The notes beneath the pieces are model-generated. The model had not been told where the DNA came from. It worked only from the letters and a program-made list of their open reading frames with translations, and ran no database searches. Source: Mercurialis annua (lineage: Eukaryota; Streptophyta; Magnoliopsida; Malpighiales; Euphorbiaceae). From it: a stretch of DNA of 64,000 nt. A program made the translations under genes and the position numbers. Shown in pieces: positions 44,926 to 57,991 of this stretch. Within the stretch, counting starts at the first letter, position 1, and each line of letters begins with the position of its first letter. The stretch lies in NCBI RefSeq assembly GCF_937616625.2, contig NC_065572.1, positions 73,530,653-73,594,652 on the forward strand. Direction: 5' to 3'.

Positions 44926-47318
44926 TAATTTTAGGATTATTTGAGATCAACCTAATTCATATTGAGTCGAGTTCGATTCGAACTACTCCTACTCCAGTTA
45001 ACTATCGAATCAAATTTAAATTTTGAAATACACAAACTTGATAAATTCATGAGTCCAATTGAATTTTAGTTAACTTATATATGTGTTATTCATAATTAAA
45101 ATTTTATAATATTATATTTTTTAATCAAATTTTTGTTTTAAAATACAAAAATAATCAAGCTTGAATCAAGTCGAACTCGAATCTTAAATATTCTAACGAG
45201 TTCAAACAAACTTTGAATCTTAGATTTTAAAGTCGGATTGAGCTTGAACTAAATATTGTTTCAATTTGACTCGATTCGATTACCTCCTATTTATACATCC
45301 GATAAACCTGTTTAATCTTAAAATGTATTGACCAAGTCCTGGTAGAAGTCCTATTATTAAATTTTAATACTAATTAGTTTAATTATTTTGTGGTAAAATA
45401 ATAATAATTGATTTCTAATAATATTTACTTTAAACATGTATATTTTTAAGTTTTAAAACTTAAAAGTTAAAATTTAATATACTCAAATAAAATTATAAAA
45501 CTGTTAAAACTTAATTTTTTTAATTTTTCATAGAAATAGATAAAATTTCAAAATTTAAAATAAAAAAGTAAATTACTCCAGGGTACAATTGAAATACATA
45601 AATTTTGCAGGCATCAATCTATTTCCGCCTAATAAATGAAGGGGACAAAAAAAGGCAGAACATCTCTTGGAGTGGAAGAGAGGGCATGGAGAGGGGCATT
45701 TATGGACTAAAATGATGAGGTCATGGATGACCCGGAAGTCACTATTGTTGTGGATTTGGGCCCAATTGGACAGTGACTCATTCACTCGTTAGATCCAGCT
45801 GTGACCACACCACTCACCACCACACATTTCTTAGTTTCCACATCATCTAACTCAATTACTACTCATATTCTTTTCTATTTTTAGACTCTAAAATTTGGAC
45901 CTCAATTTAAATTACTTTATTATTACTATTATTAATCTTAAATTGTTGCTTTCATTTTGACAATTTCTAATCATTTATAAAAAGCAAAAGAAGTATACTT
46001 GAATATGGCGTTCATTGTCTTTATAGTTAGCCGCGTAATCAAAAGAATTTATCCGAAAAGTCTAATCGACTATTCTTCATACTAATCCGAGCAGATTTTT
46101 AGAATTGGAACTTTTGTAAAAAAAATTACATCGTCGATCAGGACGGGTGCACGAGCCCGCTTGTGAAAGGTTCTACCACTGTCTATAATCATTATCGAAT
46201 AACTACTTTGCATCTTAGGTGATGCTGCTTTCATATTAAGTTTATCTATAACACGCTTCGTTACACGAATATCCTTAAAACTTAAAGTTTAATCAACTGC
46301 ATATTTAATTTACTATATGAATTTCATCAATCAATAAAAATTATTAATGGTAAAACTCTAAACACATTATAAACCTTTCAATTAGTTATAGAAATTATGA
46401 TACTATATTAAATAATTAACTCATTCAAAAGATTAAATTGTTTGGTGAAATTGCAAGAATAGTATAATGATTATCTCAAACTGTAATCGCCTATTGCTAA
46501 ATGGAAATTGTTAAAATCAAACAATCTCAAATTTAAACTTTTTCCTCCAAACTATAATTAAAAAAAAAAAATATTTCATAGGATTCACTTACTTCAAATG
46601 GGGCATTAGACAGTAGACAAGAGATAAAAAAGCAAAGAACAAATGGGGAAAGAACACTAACTAGTTCTAGCAACATCCTTTGACAGGGACTCAAGTGGTA
46701 CCACATTTTTAAAAAAACAAAATGAGTGGAGCTCATTCAATTAAGAGGATTCTGATTAGATACATCAGATTATTGAAACTACCTTTTTATCTTTATGCTA
46801 CAATTGAATCGATCTAATCTTTTACTTGAGAAGGAAATAGAAATTAAAGAAAAAAAACGTGTAAAATGTTACCAAACAGACCGTAAGAACTATGACGAAC
46901 CTATAATTTTTTTATAAGATAGGCAAAATTGCACGTAAAGTTTACGTGGTACATAAAATTGATTTACGTGGTACATAAAATTGACAAAATATAAAATTTA
47001 AGCTAGACATATTATTCATTTTAAGATCGCAATATGCTTTACTAGTTCCGTCATGCATAAGAACTTCACTTAATTTGGTTAAAGCTAGTTCTATACAGTT
47101 TGTTTTATTTTCCATTTTTTGCAATAAGTTTTGACATATAATTGAATTGCATCTTACAGTTAGCTTTTAAATAGGTAATCTTCTTCTTTTTTCAGTGCAA
47201 AAAAGATAACCAAACATTGCTTTTATGCATATTTATATATATACCTAATGCAAATTCTTAAATAATTAGCTAACCTAATTTTATACAAACATCCAATTCG
47301 TACTTGCCATGTGTCCTG
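44926..47318. other. AT-rich intergenic DNA downstream of the bHLH gene
   Basis: 44940-45300 has repeated 'gagtcgagttcgattcgaa' type words, a decayed hAT-like MITE with no certain ends. 45600-45800 is less AT-rich but has no convincing ORF. The bases just below 47319 should be the bHLH 3' UTR. Confidence 0.4.
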
Positions 47319-49229
47319 CTACTGCTGCTGCTTCATGCTTGTGCATGTACACTTGGCCCGATTCTCTGATAGTATCTATTAAAACAACAAAAAATAATAT
47401 GTAAAATGATAGAGTACAGAAAAAGAACCTGTTTTAGGGTTTAATTTGGTGTAATAATGACTTACCTTCATCTGTCTTTGAAGATCTTTAATGTAGTCAA
47501 CAGCCAAATCCAACATGTCTGATGTGTTTGTTTGCTGAAAATAGAAAAACAAAACAATTTGAATCAACAATTTAAATTAAAAATGGTGTAGAAATGAATA
47601 GATTTGAATGTAATTTAAATTGTACCTTGTCCATGTTCGGTACAAGATCTTGTAGTTTTCTCATGCGTTCGCTAATTCGAGTTCTTCTTACCTATATACG
47701 AATGTTAGGAATAATGATAACTATTGCTGCAGCCTCACCTAATAGTTTGAACTTTTAGGTGAATTGGTTATTTGACGGAAACAAAAATGAGAATTTACCC
47801 TTTCGGCAATGCTCCTTGGATGAGTGGCGCATCCGCGTTTAGCTCGAATCTTGCAAGGCACAGAATCTTGCAAGTACTTTTCAATTGCAGACAATTCTGC
47901 TGAAGTTTTTGGTAGACTCAAGTGATGAGCCAACATTGGAGGACGATTTCCCATTTCTCCATTCTATTCAATCACAAGAATTTTATTTTATAATATATAC
48001 CAAAAATCAATGCTTAATTTTAAACGATGATTAAATAATGTGGTAACTAATTAACCTGAGTTTCAGATGCATTTAGACCAGAAAGTGTTCTATCATCATC
48101 AGTGAGTCTCTTTGAAGACATCACAGCCGAATCGTCCCAAGATCCGATCGGAAAACCTGTCACATAATTACTGCTTCGAGTTTCACTAAAACCGGCACTC
48201 TCAGGACTACTTTCTCTTATGTTTTTGCTACCCATTTCAGGAATTGAATTCATTCTTCCCAGAGGAGGCGGCGGTGGCGGTGGCCGATTCGCTGCAGAAT
48301 AAGATGCTGCTTCTCTGTTGCCTGTTCCGAAATCTCCCAAGCCTCTTATTACAGCATAGCCTGTACCCACAAAACTATTTTTTAGTACAAATTTCATAAC
48401 TTTTAGTCCTACCAGAATCTGAAATATGTCATTCAGAGTCAATAACTAGAAAGTTCAATATTGCACTATAAATCAAACAACTTGCTCTATTTTATTTGTA
48501 AAAATAAACTTTTTAAACCCCAATTGCTAGTTCAAATGATTGGTTATCTGAGAAAAAACAAAAAGAGTTTAACCAAATTATTAATACTTCATATAACACA
48601 ACTTGCTAAGACAAAATCTTGACTCTCTGAAAGCATTTGCTGAATAATTTAGTCCAGAAAAACATACCATTTTCCATTTCGACATTTATGTTGGCAAAAA
48701 GACCAGCAGGCGAGCTACTATGACGAACAAGATTCGAGTTGCTCCCGCCGTTAGTCTTCATAAGAGCCGGCCTCTCAATTCCCATCGAATTCGCCATCCG
48801 AAAATCCATACCGGAACTCGAATTATGATCCGGTAGAGGCGGTTTCAATTGACTTTGATAAAAACTTGAAGAATATCTACTCTGCTGCTGCTGCTGCTGT
48901 TGGTGTTGGTGCTGATGCAATCTTGTGTTAGACAGAGTCTGTTCTTGCTGGTTAAGTTGTGAGACAGCTTCAGTAACCGGATATTCTTGCTTAATTGGTG
49001 CTTCAAAGTTCTGAGTTGAGATTGTATCCGTGTTATCCAAGAATCTTGCGAAGATTCTTTCAGTCTCGGGGCTTGATGGTCTATTGAGAAAATCATCAAG
49101 AAAATCTTTGTCTTGTAAGCTGGCGAAATACGAACTCGGAGCAGATTGATATCTTGTTAATCCTGAGTTCATTTGCTTCGGTTGATGGTCATGAACAAAT
49201 TGATGGATATGTTGAAGATCCGACTCCAT
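47319..49229 (-). CDS. bHLH transcription factor, bHLH122/130 (FBH) group
   Basis: Exons 48668-49229 (ATG 49227-49229), 48056-48360, 47799-47963, 47626-47691, 47466-47534 and 47319-47375 (TAG 47319-47321). All GT-AG and in frame, giving 407 residues. The N-terminus MESDLQHIHQFVHDH, then MNSGLTRYQSAPSSYF, is the signature of the bHLH122/128/129/130 group, nuclear factors that bind E-box DNA and in Arabidopsis act on CONSTANS expression and stress responses. A poly-Gln/His run lies near residue 105 and a Pro run (RPPPPPPPLGRMNS) near 213. The bHLH domain (about 325-389) includes GCATHPRSIAERVRRTRISE, MRKLQDLVPNMDKQTN and DMLDLAVDYIKDLQRQMK. The tail is ILSENRAKCTCTSMKQQQ. Length and exon split of the domain fit the family. 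Which paralogue it is cannot be told. Confidence 0.93.
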
Positions 49230-50413
49230 TTTTGTTTCTTGATTAAAGACTTTAGATTAAGAAAAAAAAAATCAAGAATCAAGAATTCAGAATCAAGAAC
49301 CAGAGCAGCTCATGAAGTAGAAACAGAGTAAAAACAGAGATCAAAATTTAAATCTAGTAACAACCCACTTTACTAATATTGAATCATAAACCAACTCAAC
49401 TCAAAAATACTAGATAATATTAACAAAAATTAATTAAACAACTTTTAAAAGCAAAATTCACAAATCAGACTATGACATAAACAATTTTTTTTTGTCTAAA
49501 GAAATGACAAATCTTGTAAAGATTGATGCCAGTGAGTATTTGCAGGAGAAGAAATGAAAATTCATTGACAAAAATAATTAAAAATAATTAAATAAAGAGC
49601 CATTTTCTTGCCTTCAATGAGTTTAGGCCATTAGAATAGTACTAGGGCCTGAAATTAGATCATTAAATTTGTTATATCTTTCTACCAAATTTGTTGACAT
49701 TAATGTCCTTGCTATATGATGAGCTATTACAAGAGTGCCAACAAATCTATGTGAGGCAACATTTGTCTGAGTTTGTTGTTTATTTTACATGGGGAAGAAA
49801 CACACGATTAAGAACTAGAATTTTCATAAATGGGGCAAATATATTTTAGGATTACTATATTGTCCCCTACCTAATGTGTGGCATTTTTTTCACCTTTTTA
49901 GAACATTTGGAATGATATTATATATATACTTCTAAAATAAATAAATATAATTTTCTAAAATTAAATATGAAAATTTTTATTTATAATTTTTTTATTAAAT
50001 GATTAATTTAAAAGAATAATACTATCATCCTTTATTAATATCAGTTATTTTTATTATATTCTTTTAATTATAATAAATTATCACTTTATTTCGTATAAAA
50101 ATTAATAATAAATTTAATTTAAATATTTATTTTTAATTCTAAAAACAATGTATGTTTTAAAATATATAACCAATAATGTTTATAATATTTAGATAATTAA
50201 ATTAGATATACAGCAAGAATTAATAAAAATAAATAATTTGACTATTGTTTTTTATCTTTATGCAAATCAAATTTTAGTACAGAATTATATAGTGATTATA
50301 TGTTATCTTATAAATTACTAAAGATCTTGTGGGTTAAATTGATCGATATATGTACTATAAAAAAAAGTAACGAGAGTTTTTGGAAATTCACGTTTGGGAT
50401 TTCCCATTTCAAC
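49230..50413. other. 5' flank of the bHLH gene, then AT-rich DNA
   Basis: 49230-49620 is the likely 5' UTR and promoter, with GA-rich stretches near 49259-49300. I could not pick a TATA box with confidence. 49620-50413 is AT-rich with nothing recognised. Confidence 0.4.
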
Positions 50414-51295
50414 ACTCCTTTCCACGTGTAGCGTGTTCGGACCGAGCAGCTAATTCTCCCTTCACGCATCTCACGTGGATCGGGCCAAATTCTCTCATGC
50501 ATCTCACGTGGGCAGACAAAATTCAAATTGTGTGAATGGACAAAACTCTGATAACATGTTAGATTCTATCTTAAAATTAATTGGTATTAAGTGGAGGTGC
50601 CCAATCAATATTTAAAAAGGCTTAATTTCTTAAAAAACCCCCACCTTGCATTTTTTTTTCGTTTATACCCTGACCTTGTAAAAACACCATTTGTACCCAA
50701 TTTTGAGTATTTATATTTCATCTCTACCCAAAAGCATTAAATTGTACTCTTTTCATTTGAAAAAAAGTTTAAAACAATCCTTCATTTTTAACTTATATAC
50801 GAATTAGATATTAATGTTATTAATAGTACAAAAATACCATCTTTTTCAAAAAATTAAAAATAATAATAATTTTTTTTAATTTTTTTAAAAAATATTTCGA
50901 ATTTTTTGTTAATTTTTTCAACTTTTTAAAAAATATTTCCGACAAAAAAAATTAAAAATAATAATTTTTTTTTAATTTTTTATTATTTTATCAAATTAAA
51001 AAAATTAATTAATTATTTGGATGTATTTGATTATTTTTTAAGTTTAAGGATTTATTTGTATATTTTAAAATAGAAAAAAATATGTTTTAAACTCTTTTCC
51101 AAATGAAAAAAGTACAATTTAATGCTTTTAGGTAGAGATGAAACATAAAAACTCAAAATTGGGTACAAATGGTGTTTTTACAAGGTCAGGGTATAAACGA
51201 AGAAAAAATGCAAGGTGGAGGTTTTTTAAGGAATTAAGCCTTTAAAAAATTGTCCATTCACACACACAATCAATGTGGGATTTTCCATTTCAACA
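50414..51295 (-). mobile_element. TRIM-like mini LTR retrotransposon, one LTR interrupted
   Basis: Minus strand: the 5' LTR runs 51295 to 50557, about 109 bp once the nested MITE is removed (TGTTGAAATGG ... GATAGAATCTAACA). It is followed by TGTTATCAGAGT, a decayed form of the initiator-Met tRNA primer site TGGTATCAGAGC. A 130-bp interior with no ORF ends in a purine tract, GGAAAGGAG (50416-50424), and then TGTTGAAATGGGAAATCCC, the start of the 3' LTR, which breaks off near 50393. Total size and lack of coding sequence fit TRIM elements. Confidence 0.7.
50619..51240. mobile_element. MULE-type MITE nested in the TRIM LTR
   Basis: 622 bp with inverted repeats of about 150 bp. Left end GGCTTAATTTCTTAAAAAAC; right end reads GGCTTAATTCCTTAAAAAAC inward. 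The duplication tttaaaaa lies at 50611-50618 and 51241-51248. Removing it rejoins the LTR (cf. 16477-16581), which confirms the boundaries. Confidence 0.85.
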
Positions 51296-51921
51296 ACGTT
51301 GATTGTTAAAATTCAAATCCAAATATAATGAATATAGTAATAATTTATAAAATGATAATCACTTATTTTATTTTATATTTACTGTTGAATATCAATACCA
51401 CTTTCGTCCTAAAGTAACATAAAAAGTACTTATTTTTTTACCATTTCATAAGTCTCACTTCATTTGACACAAAAATTTAAAAAAGTATTTAATAAGCTTT
51501 GCTCCATTTTGGAGCCTTTGTAAGCAAAATATGGTACCTGTTTTGATACTATTAATTATTTTGATAAAATTATCTCTATTAAAATTTAGTATTTTATAAT
51601 ATATAAAATTATATAAATTAAATGATTAATTGATCTATAAATTATATAAAATTATATTTTTAATATTATAGTAGCCATAATTAATTAATTTTTTAAAATT
51701 AGTTGCAAGTTCATCAAATTTTAAATAAAAATAACAATAAATTAAATGTTGTTTCTTTTAAAAGTAATTTTTACATTTTTTTATTAAATATAATATAAAA
51801 CTAAATAAGAATACCCTCTAAGATTGTTTGACATATTAACATCGATAACTAAAATGATTTTACTAATATGCATTGTCTTGAAGCTACTAGTTACAAATAG
51901 CAAATACACTAAAACATATCT
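51296..51921. other. AT-rich intergenic DNA, nothing recognised
   Basis: No ORF, inverted repeat or shared element was noticed. Confidence 0.4.
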
Positions 51922-51930
51922 TAAATATAA

Positions 51931-52300
51931 GGGTTAATTCCTAAAAAAATCATGAACTTTACACAAAGTTTCATTTTAATCATGACCTTTAAAAATTGCC
52001 ATTTAAAGGCACAAACTTTCATATTATTTCAAATTCATCATTTCAGTGTATTTTTATTAACTAAATTCTTCACTAAACCATTAATGAAAGACCCAAGTTA
52101 TTAATCAACATCAAATCTTATTATCTTTCATTTAGAGTATCTAGGATTAGAAATTTTTAGTTAGATAAAATACACCGAATTTTACTTTGATGATAGATTT
52201 GAAATAAAATAAAAGTTCGTGCCTTTAAATGACAACTTTTAAAGGTCGTGATTAAAATGAAATTTCGTGTAAAGTTCGTGATTTTTTTAGGAATTAACCC
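51931..52300. mobile_element. MULE-type MITE, 370 bp
   Basis: Inverted ends gggttaattcctaaaaaaat and, from the right, gggttaattcctaaaaaaat. The pairing extends about 110 bp with a few mismatches. A perfect 9-bp duplication, taaatataa, lies at 51922-51930 and 52301-52309. Confidence 0.88.
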
Positions 52301-52309
52301 TAAATATAA

Positions 52310-53587
52310 TGATCTCACTATATTTTTAAACATAAAAAAGGAATTGTAAAAATATTATAATAATTTTTTTAATTAACTATTTTGTTTTTTAAGGAAATTA
52401 ATTACTTTTTGATTTATGCAAAAGCAATATTTTTACGAGACGGAAAGAGTATGTACTCTACCAAAAACAATTGTGAGAATTTTTTTAATAATTGGAAAGA
52501 GGTGACGTTTGGAGGAGGAATTGAACCCACAACTTTAATGTTTTATATTCAATGCTTATAACATTTGAGCTTTTGAATGTATGCAGTTTTAATTTTAAAA
52601 ATTCATTGTCGACAACAAATCACCTGGACAAAGTGCACAAACATGTTGAAATAAATTGCTAAAGATGTCTATTTTTAACCATGATTTCTCTTCATTTCTT
52701 CCTCTATTTAATGATGTATTGTTGAAAAGAAAATTGACTCTATTACTTTTATATTTTCTTATTGTTATAATCCTCCAGAAATTATGACTTTGAGGTAACC
52801 TCTTCAAAAACAATGGCAAACAATGGCAAACTTAAGTCAAATTTTATCTGTCAAATTTCGGAATTCTTTTTAATTAGTAAAATCAGTTAAATATGAAAAA
52901 AAATGAGTAAATTTTATAATATGATAAACCAATATTTCATATATATAATATAAGATGTAGATTATAGGATTTAGTTATGAGAGGTAAAAATTTCTTCTTT
53001 GCATATTTTAAATACAGCAAATTTATGTTTTTTGGTCCATTTTACATTACATTAAATGCTCACGTCTTTTTAATTTTCTTTTTTTCTAAATACAGTGATT
53101 GAAGAGAGTAAAAAAATTAGCATGCTACTTTTAAAAAAATTTATTAATTATATTAAATTACAAGATTTTAATTTTTAAATAGAAAAAATAGAATGAGATG
53201 GAAAGTGTATTTTTTTTACATGAATAAGGAGGAAATCAGTAATTTTTTTCATTGGATTATGAGAAAGGGACAAAACCATTCGTAATTTTTTTGTTCTGGA
53301 AAGTAATTTATTTAATTTGATACATATGAAAGCAATAGTTTATTCTGTCATTAAAGTGTGGGGGGACCGTTAATTATTTTTCCTTGTTATCGTTGGGACT
53401 TGTTTGTGATAAGTGTGAGATCTTACTCGGGTGGAAAGACCATAGTACCCATTTCAATTAGACTATACTTATGGTGACATTATTAATTTGGATAATTATT
53501 TAGGTATCAATTTTTTTGATTTGGGTATTTTGAAAAATAGCTTAAAATAAAATTTGAAAAATAGCTTAAAATAAAAGTCTTGCGCTA
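52310..53587. other. AT-rich intergenic DNA with a SINE-like remnant
   Basis: 52490-52590, minus strand: box-A-like AGCTCAAATGTTATAAGC and box-B-like GTGGGTTCAATTCC about 30 bp apart, related to 26761-26851. The remainder shows nothing recognisable. Confidence 0.4.
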
Positions 53588-53596
53588 TTTAAAATA

Positions 53597-53959
53597 GGCT
53601 AAATCTATTTTGAGGTCTCTAAATTATATAGTTTGGTTCATTAGGTCCCTTAACTTCTATTTGACTTTTTCGGATCCTTAAACTTTTATTTTTTGGTTAA
53701 TCGGGTCCTTCAACTTTTATTTGCATTTTTCAAGTCCTAATTTTTTACTTTTTAGTTCATTGGATTCTTAAATGGATATTTGTTTAAGAACCTAATGAAC
53801 CAAAAAACAAAATTTAAGGACCTGAGAAAGTCAAATAGAAGTTGAGGAATCTGATGAACCAAAAAATAAAAATTTAAGGATTTGAGAAAATCAAATAAAA
53901 GTTGAAGATCTTGATAAATTAAAAAATAAAAATTTAAGAATCTTAAAATAAATTTAGCC
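53597..53959. mobile_element. MULE-type MITE, 363 bp
   Basis: Ends ggctaaatctattttgagg and, from the right, ggctaaatttattttaag. Inside, a 'cttaacttctatttgac'-like motif recurs several times in both directions. A perfect 9-bp duplication, tttaaaata, lies at 53588-53596 and 53960-53968. Confidence 0.85.
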
Positions 53960-54333
53960 TTTAAAATATGGTCATTCAATTGTTTCATTTGGATTTATGG
54001 TGTTATGAAAGCTTATTGGACATAATTGATCTTATTAATAAAAGATCACTGCATTAATAAAAAAAATTAAAACTTTAAAATAATTTTAGTTATTTTTCTA
54101 TTTGTTTAATTTTAAGGATACTTCAATAATGTTATCACATCTTAAAAAATACAACAAATATACAAAACAAAAGATAAATTTAAAATTTATCTATTTTTTT
54201 TTTATTATCTCCGGTCATAATATTTGTCGCATTTGACTATTTCACATAAATTTAAAAAAAAGTTAAAATATTTTGATTTATATTTACTTTTATTAAATTC
54301 TTCATATTAATTACAGAGGATTTTCTTACATTT

Positions 54334-54482
54334 GTTTCAACTTGAGGAGGACACCATTCATTATAAAATCAATGGGGTAGACTAATTTAATTAAAATTAT
54401 ACCTTTTTGATTTAAATCATTCATTTTGTAATGAATGGTATAGATTTATTAAATTTGACCCCTCAAGTTCAAATGAATTTGA
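54334..54482. mobile_element. small palindromic MITE, copy 1
   Basis: Ends 'aacttgagg' and 'cctcaagtt' are inverted. The inner stretch 'attaaaattatacctttttg' is shared, in the same orientation, with 62376-62521. No target duplication assigned. Confidence 0.55.
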
Positions 54483-54697
54483 AGGAATCCCAATCCGTTA
54501 CTAGTACTATTTTTATATTTGACTCATCTTAATTTTTCGTCGCATTATATTATTTATCGATAGGGATAAATTTTAAAAAAATAACAATAAATGCTCTATT
54601 AATATTTTAAAGTAACAAATATTACGTACCATATTTGTTTATAAAATAAACTGCGACAAATATTATGAACCGAAAAAAATCATTAATATCATTAACC

Positions 54698-54845
54698 ATC
54701 CCAAAGCGCAAATGCGTTGGTAAGGCGCTTTTCTGACTTAAACGAGATCGAGAGTTCAAATCGAATTCATTTAAATGAGGTCACGAGTTCAAATCGTATT
54801 TATTTATGCAACTTTTTAAAATTCGGGACCAAAATCTGAATATAA
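54698..54845 (+). mobile_element. tRNA-derived SINE-like element
   Basis: Box-A-like TTGGTAAGGCGCTT at 54718-54731 and two box-B-like words, GAGTTCAAATC (54751-54761) and CGAGTTCAAATC (54784-54795). A pol III promoter layout suggests a SINE. No poly(A) or target duplication was identified. Confidence 0.45.
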
Positions 54846-55070
54846 AAGGCTTAAAAATGTCGTCTCATAATTGAGATTTATTAAGAAAATTTTGTACCAC
54901 AAAAATATATCATTAACTAATTAAAAATACAAAAAATTCATTTTTAGAGTTAGTCTCCAGTTTGTATAATAATCCAAAACACCGCTCATAATCATACTGA
55001 TTCTACTGTCATACTCATATTAAAAAAAAATTAGTAATTTCATTTCAAATTAATAGACTAATTTTTATTT

Positions 55071-55893
55071 GGGGTATTGGCAAAATAAATTTCAATGTAT
55101 ACCTTTTATAGCGATTTAATCCTAAATTTTAAAACGTTATGAAAAACATTCTAACATTTTGTATTTTTATAATTTGTATCCCATTTTCATTTTCCGGCCA
55201 AATTTTGCACATGGTGGACGCCAGAGTGCCATCTGGCAGCCGGATATACCCTTACTTACATATTAAATGCCATGTCACACTGAAATAGATTAAATGCACT
55301 CCCTAAAGTTTACATATAATTCTAAAAAACCAAAATATAATTTTTTTCATTCATCTCTACCCTCTTCTAAACTAACACCTGCCCTAGACCACCTCCGCCG
55401 AAAAACCTCCATATCGACTGTTCTTTGTACCTAGACAAAGAATCATCATCTTCTTTGTTTGAATCCAGACCAAGAAGAAGCAAATCTTCTTCGTCTGGGT
55501 TCGAACGAGGAAGATGAAGATTTTCTTCATCTGGGTTCAACCCAGACGAGGCGGTCCAGCGAAGCAGGGTGTTCCGACGACGGAGGCTAGTGGTTGTGGT
55601 AGAAGATGGTCTAAATAAAAAAGAAATATTCACTTTTTATTTTTAAATGTAGTATAAAATTAAGGGAGTTAAATTGATGTTTTTTAGTGATGTGTCGTTA
55701 AATGGGTGATGTGACATTGAATTTGTGAGGTGTGATAGTTCCGACGTCCACATATGCAAAATATGGCTGGAAAATAAAAATGGACTACAAATTGTAAAAA
55801 TAAAAAAGATTGTAATTTAATTTGTAACATTTCAAATCTTAGGATTAAATCGTTATTAAAAGTATCCGTTGAGATTTGTTTTACAAATACCTC
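55071..55893. mobile_element. MULE-type element with a GC-richer, possibly captured core
   Basis: Imperfect inverted repeats of about 150 bp, ends ggggtattggcaaaataaat and, from the right, gaggtatttgtaaaacaaat. A perfect 9-bp duplication, tttttattt, lies at 55062-55070 and 55894-55902. The centre (55367-55633) is less AT-rich and, on the minus strand, reads as an acidic open stretch (SGLNPDEENLHLPRSNPDEE). I could not assign it to a gene family. Confidence 0.75.
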
Positions 55894-55902
55894 TTTTTAT
55901 TT

Positions 55903-56543
55903 TGAGTGTTTTAACTTCTTCTTTTTTGATGAATTTGAGTGTTTTAACTTTAGTTCTGATTTTCATGTTACAAAGGTAGAAGTAATGTTTGATTTGATTT
56001 TTTTTTCTTTTCAAAATGCTTAATTTGGTTTTAATCAGTGCATCTTTTGCCATGTTAAGTTTAATGTATTTTATATATACATAACAATTTAAATAAAAAA
56101 ATCGAGTTTAAAATTTAATATTCTAACCTACCTCACGTTTAATAATTTATTAATTTAACATTCTTAAATTGAATTCTCCAGTGCTACTACCATACAACAT
56201 CTTCAATTTTTTTGGGTAATAGTGGCTATACACATGAATGGTCGAAAAATTAGGAATAAAAAATTAACAAAACAAAAGACAAATGTTAAGAATGCCAAAC
56301 TCTTTAATCAGTCTGTTTCCTGTACTACAACCATTAAACGTGATCGCAACTATTAAATCGCAGGGTTTGGATCTTATTTAAGATAATAAAATCACTACAT
56401 GTCAAAAAAAACGAAGCTCTAATAGTCAGTGGCGGATTTAAAAATATTTCATAAAATAAGTAAGATTGTACTAAAAACTTATAAAATAAAATATAAATTT
56501 TAAAATGGACAATGCTATAAATTTTACGGCGGCTAAACTATAC

Positions 56544-56595
<52 letters not shown>

Positions 56596-57114
56596 TAAAA
56601 TTTAAAATAATAAAATGGTCCATTATAAGCTCTTTCTAGATCCGTCTTTGAATATAGTGGAGTGATTCTAATTATAATTATTATAGTATAAGCTTTACTT
56701 TCCAAGTATATTTAGTAGGTTAGTATTTTAATTTACCTATAATGTGAGACTTTGTCCCATTTAATGACATGTGAAATTACTTGGGCCCGCCGAAAGGAAA
56801 AGTCAGTGTGTATTGATGTGAACGATGTCGTTTTCTTAGCTTTTCTGTTGCAGTATCATTGGTTTGCCTCCATTGATTTAGGAGCAATACAATAAACTAT
56901 TCAATAAAAAATATGTTTAATTTTGATTGGTCCACCTTACCAGATTTAAATCTCCACGGTTGTTGCTAGCTATAATCAACCTGCAAAGCAATATAATTTT
57001 GACTTGTAACAATGAATGCATATGCTTCTCAATATAATACTATGAAGGAAGAAGAATTATACTAATAGTACCTGTTTTTATGACAGATATAAATCTTTTA
57101 ATTCTAATTTTTTG

Positions 57115-57116
<2 letters not shown>
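55903..57116. other. AT-rich intergenic DNA with a TA microsatellite
   Basis: 56552-56591 is a run of about 20 TA dinucleotides. 56440-56660 has 'gtggcggatttaaaaat' and 'tctagatccgtctttg', a possible decayed hAT MITE. No gene was seen. Confidence 0.45.
56552..56591. repeat. (TA)n microsatellite
   Basis: Uninterrupted TA run of about 20 units. Confidence 0.95.
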
Positions 57117-57165
<49 letters not shown>

Positions 57166-57991
57166 CATGGATGGGAGGGAACAGACACATTTACTAAATA
57201 GCCCTTTATAAATTATTACTAATTGATTAGTTAATTGGAGGCTTTATGGTCTTTATCTAATTATCTAATAAATTAATAAAGATAATTGTACAATTAGAGT
57301 TCAATTTGGATACTAGAAATATAACCACTAGAAATATGGCCACTTGAAACTCCGTAAGAGTCTTTTATGCATATTAAACCTACGAAATAATGTTAAAGAT
57401 GCTCCTGCAATATAAAAACGAATTGGACCATTTTTTTGTTGTTGAGAATAAACGAATTAGACCTATAAATTGATTACTATATACTAAAAAGTGTACATGA
57501 TAAATTATTAACCAGAATTTTATAGGTTTTACATAAAACAAAACATAATTCAAAAAAGGATAAAGGTATCATACAAACCAAATTAAAATTAATCACATTG
57601 TCTATTTCTTTTATTTAATATATCACTATCAAATTTTAAAAGGACATATTCATCTAAACAATAAATTAGGAGGACATTAAATTGGACATTGTATTTTTTT
57701 CTTTCTATTAAAAATAATTAAAATATTTTAAAATACTAACTAAAATTGACTACTTTAATATTTAATAATTATTATTTTATTTATTATTTAATCATCTATA
57801 AGTCTAATTAAGATAAATTACTTCTAATAAATTAATAATTTAATTATTATTTCTACTATTTTAATAGTTATTTAATATTTTATACTTAAATACAATTTAT
57901 AAGTACAAAAATAATCATCAATTAAATATAAATATAATATTTTGATGAATCACACTACGAGCCACGTGTGAAACACGTAAAGCGACACTAG
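57117..57991 (+). mobile_element. Helitron, non-autonomous, with AT microsatellite at its 5' end
   Basis: 3' end: hairpin ACGTGT-GAA-ACACGT at 57963-57977, then AAAGCGACA and the terminal CTAG (57988-57991) followed by T, the Helitron plan. The 5' end is not certain. An (AT)n run at 57117-57161 followed by AAAAGCATGG is the likely expanded form of the usual TCTATATATA start. No ORF. Confidence 0.65.

Larger units (their letters stand above)
53969..55061. other. AT-rich intergenic DNA with a MITE and a SINE remnant
   Basis: 54334-54482 is a small fold-back element shared with 62376-62521. 54698-54845 is SINE-like. The rest shows nothing recognisable. Confidence 0.4.

Noticed and set aside
45573..45785. 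70-codon minus-strand ORF
   Set aside because: No domain and no supporting context downstream of the bHLH gene; likely chance.
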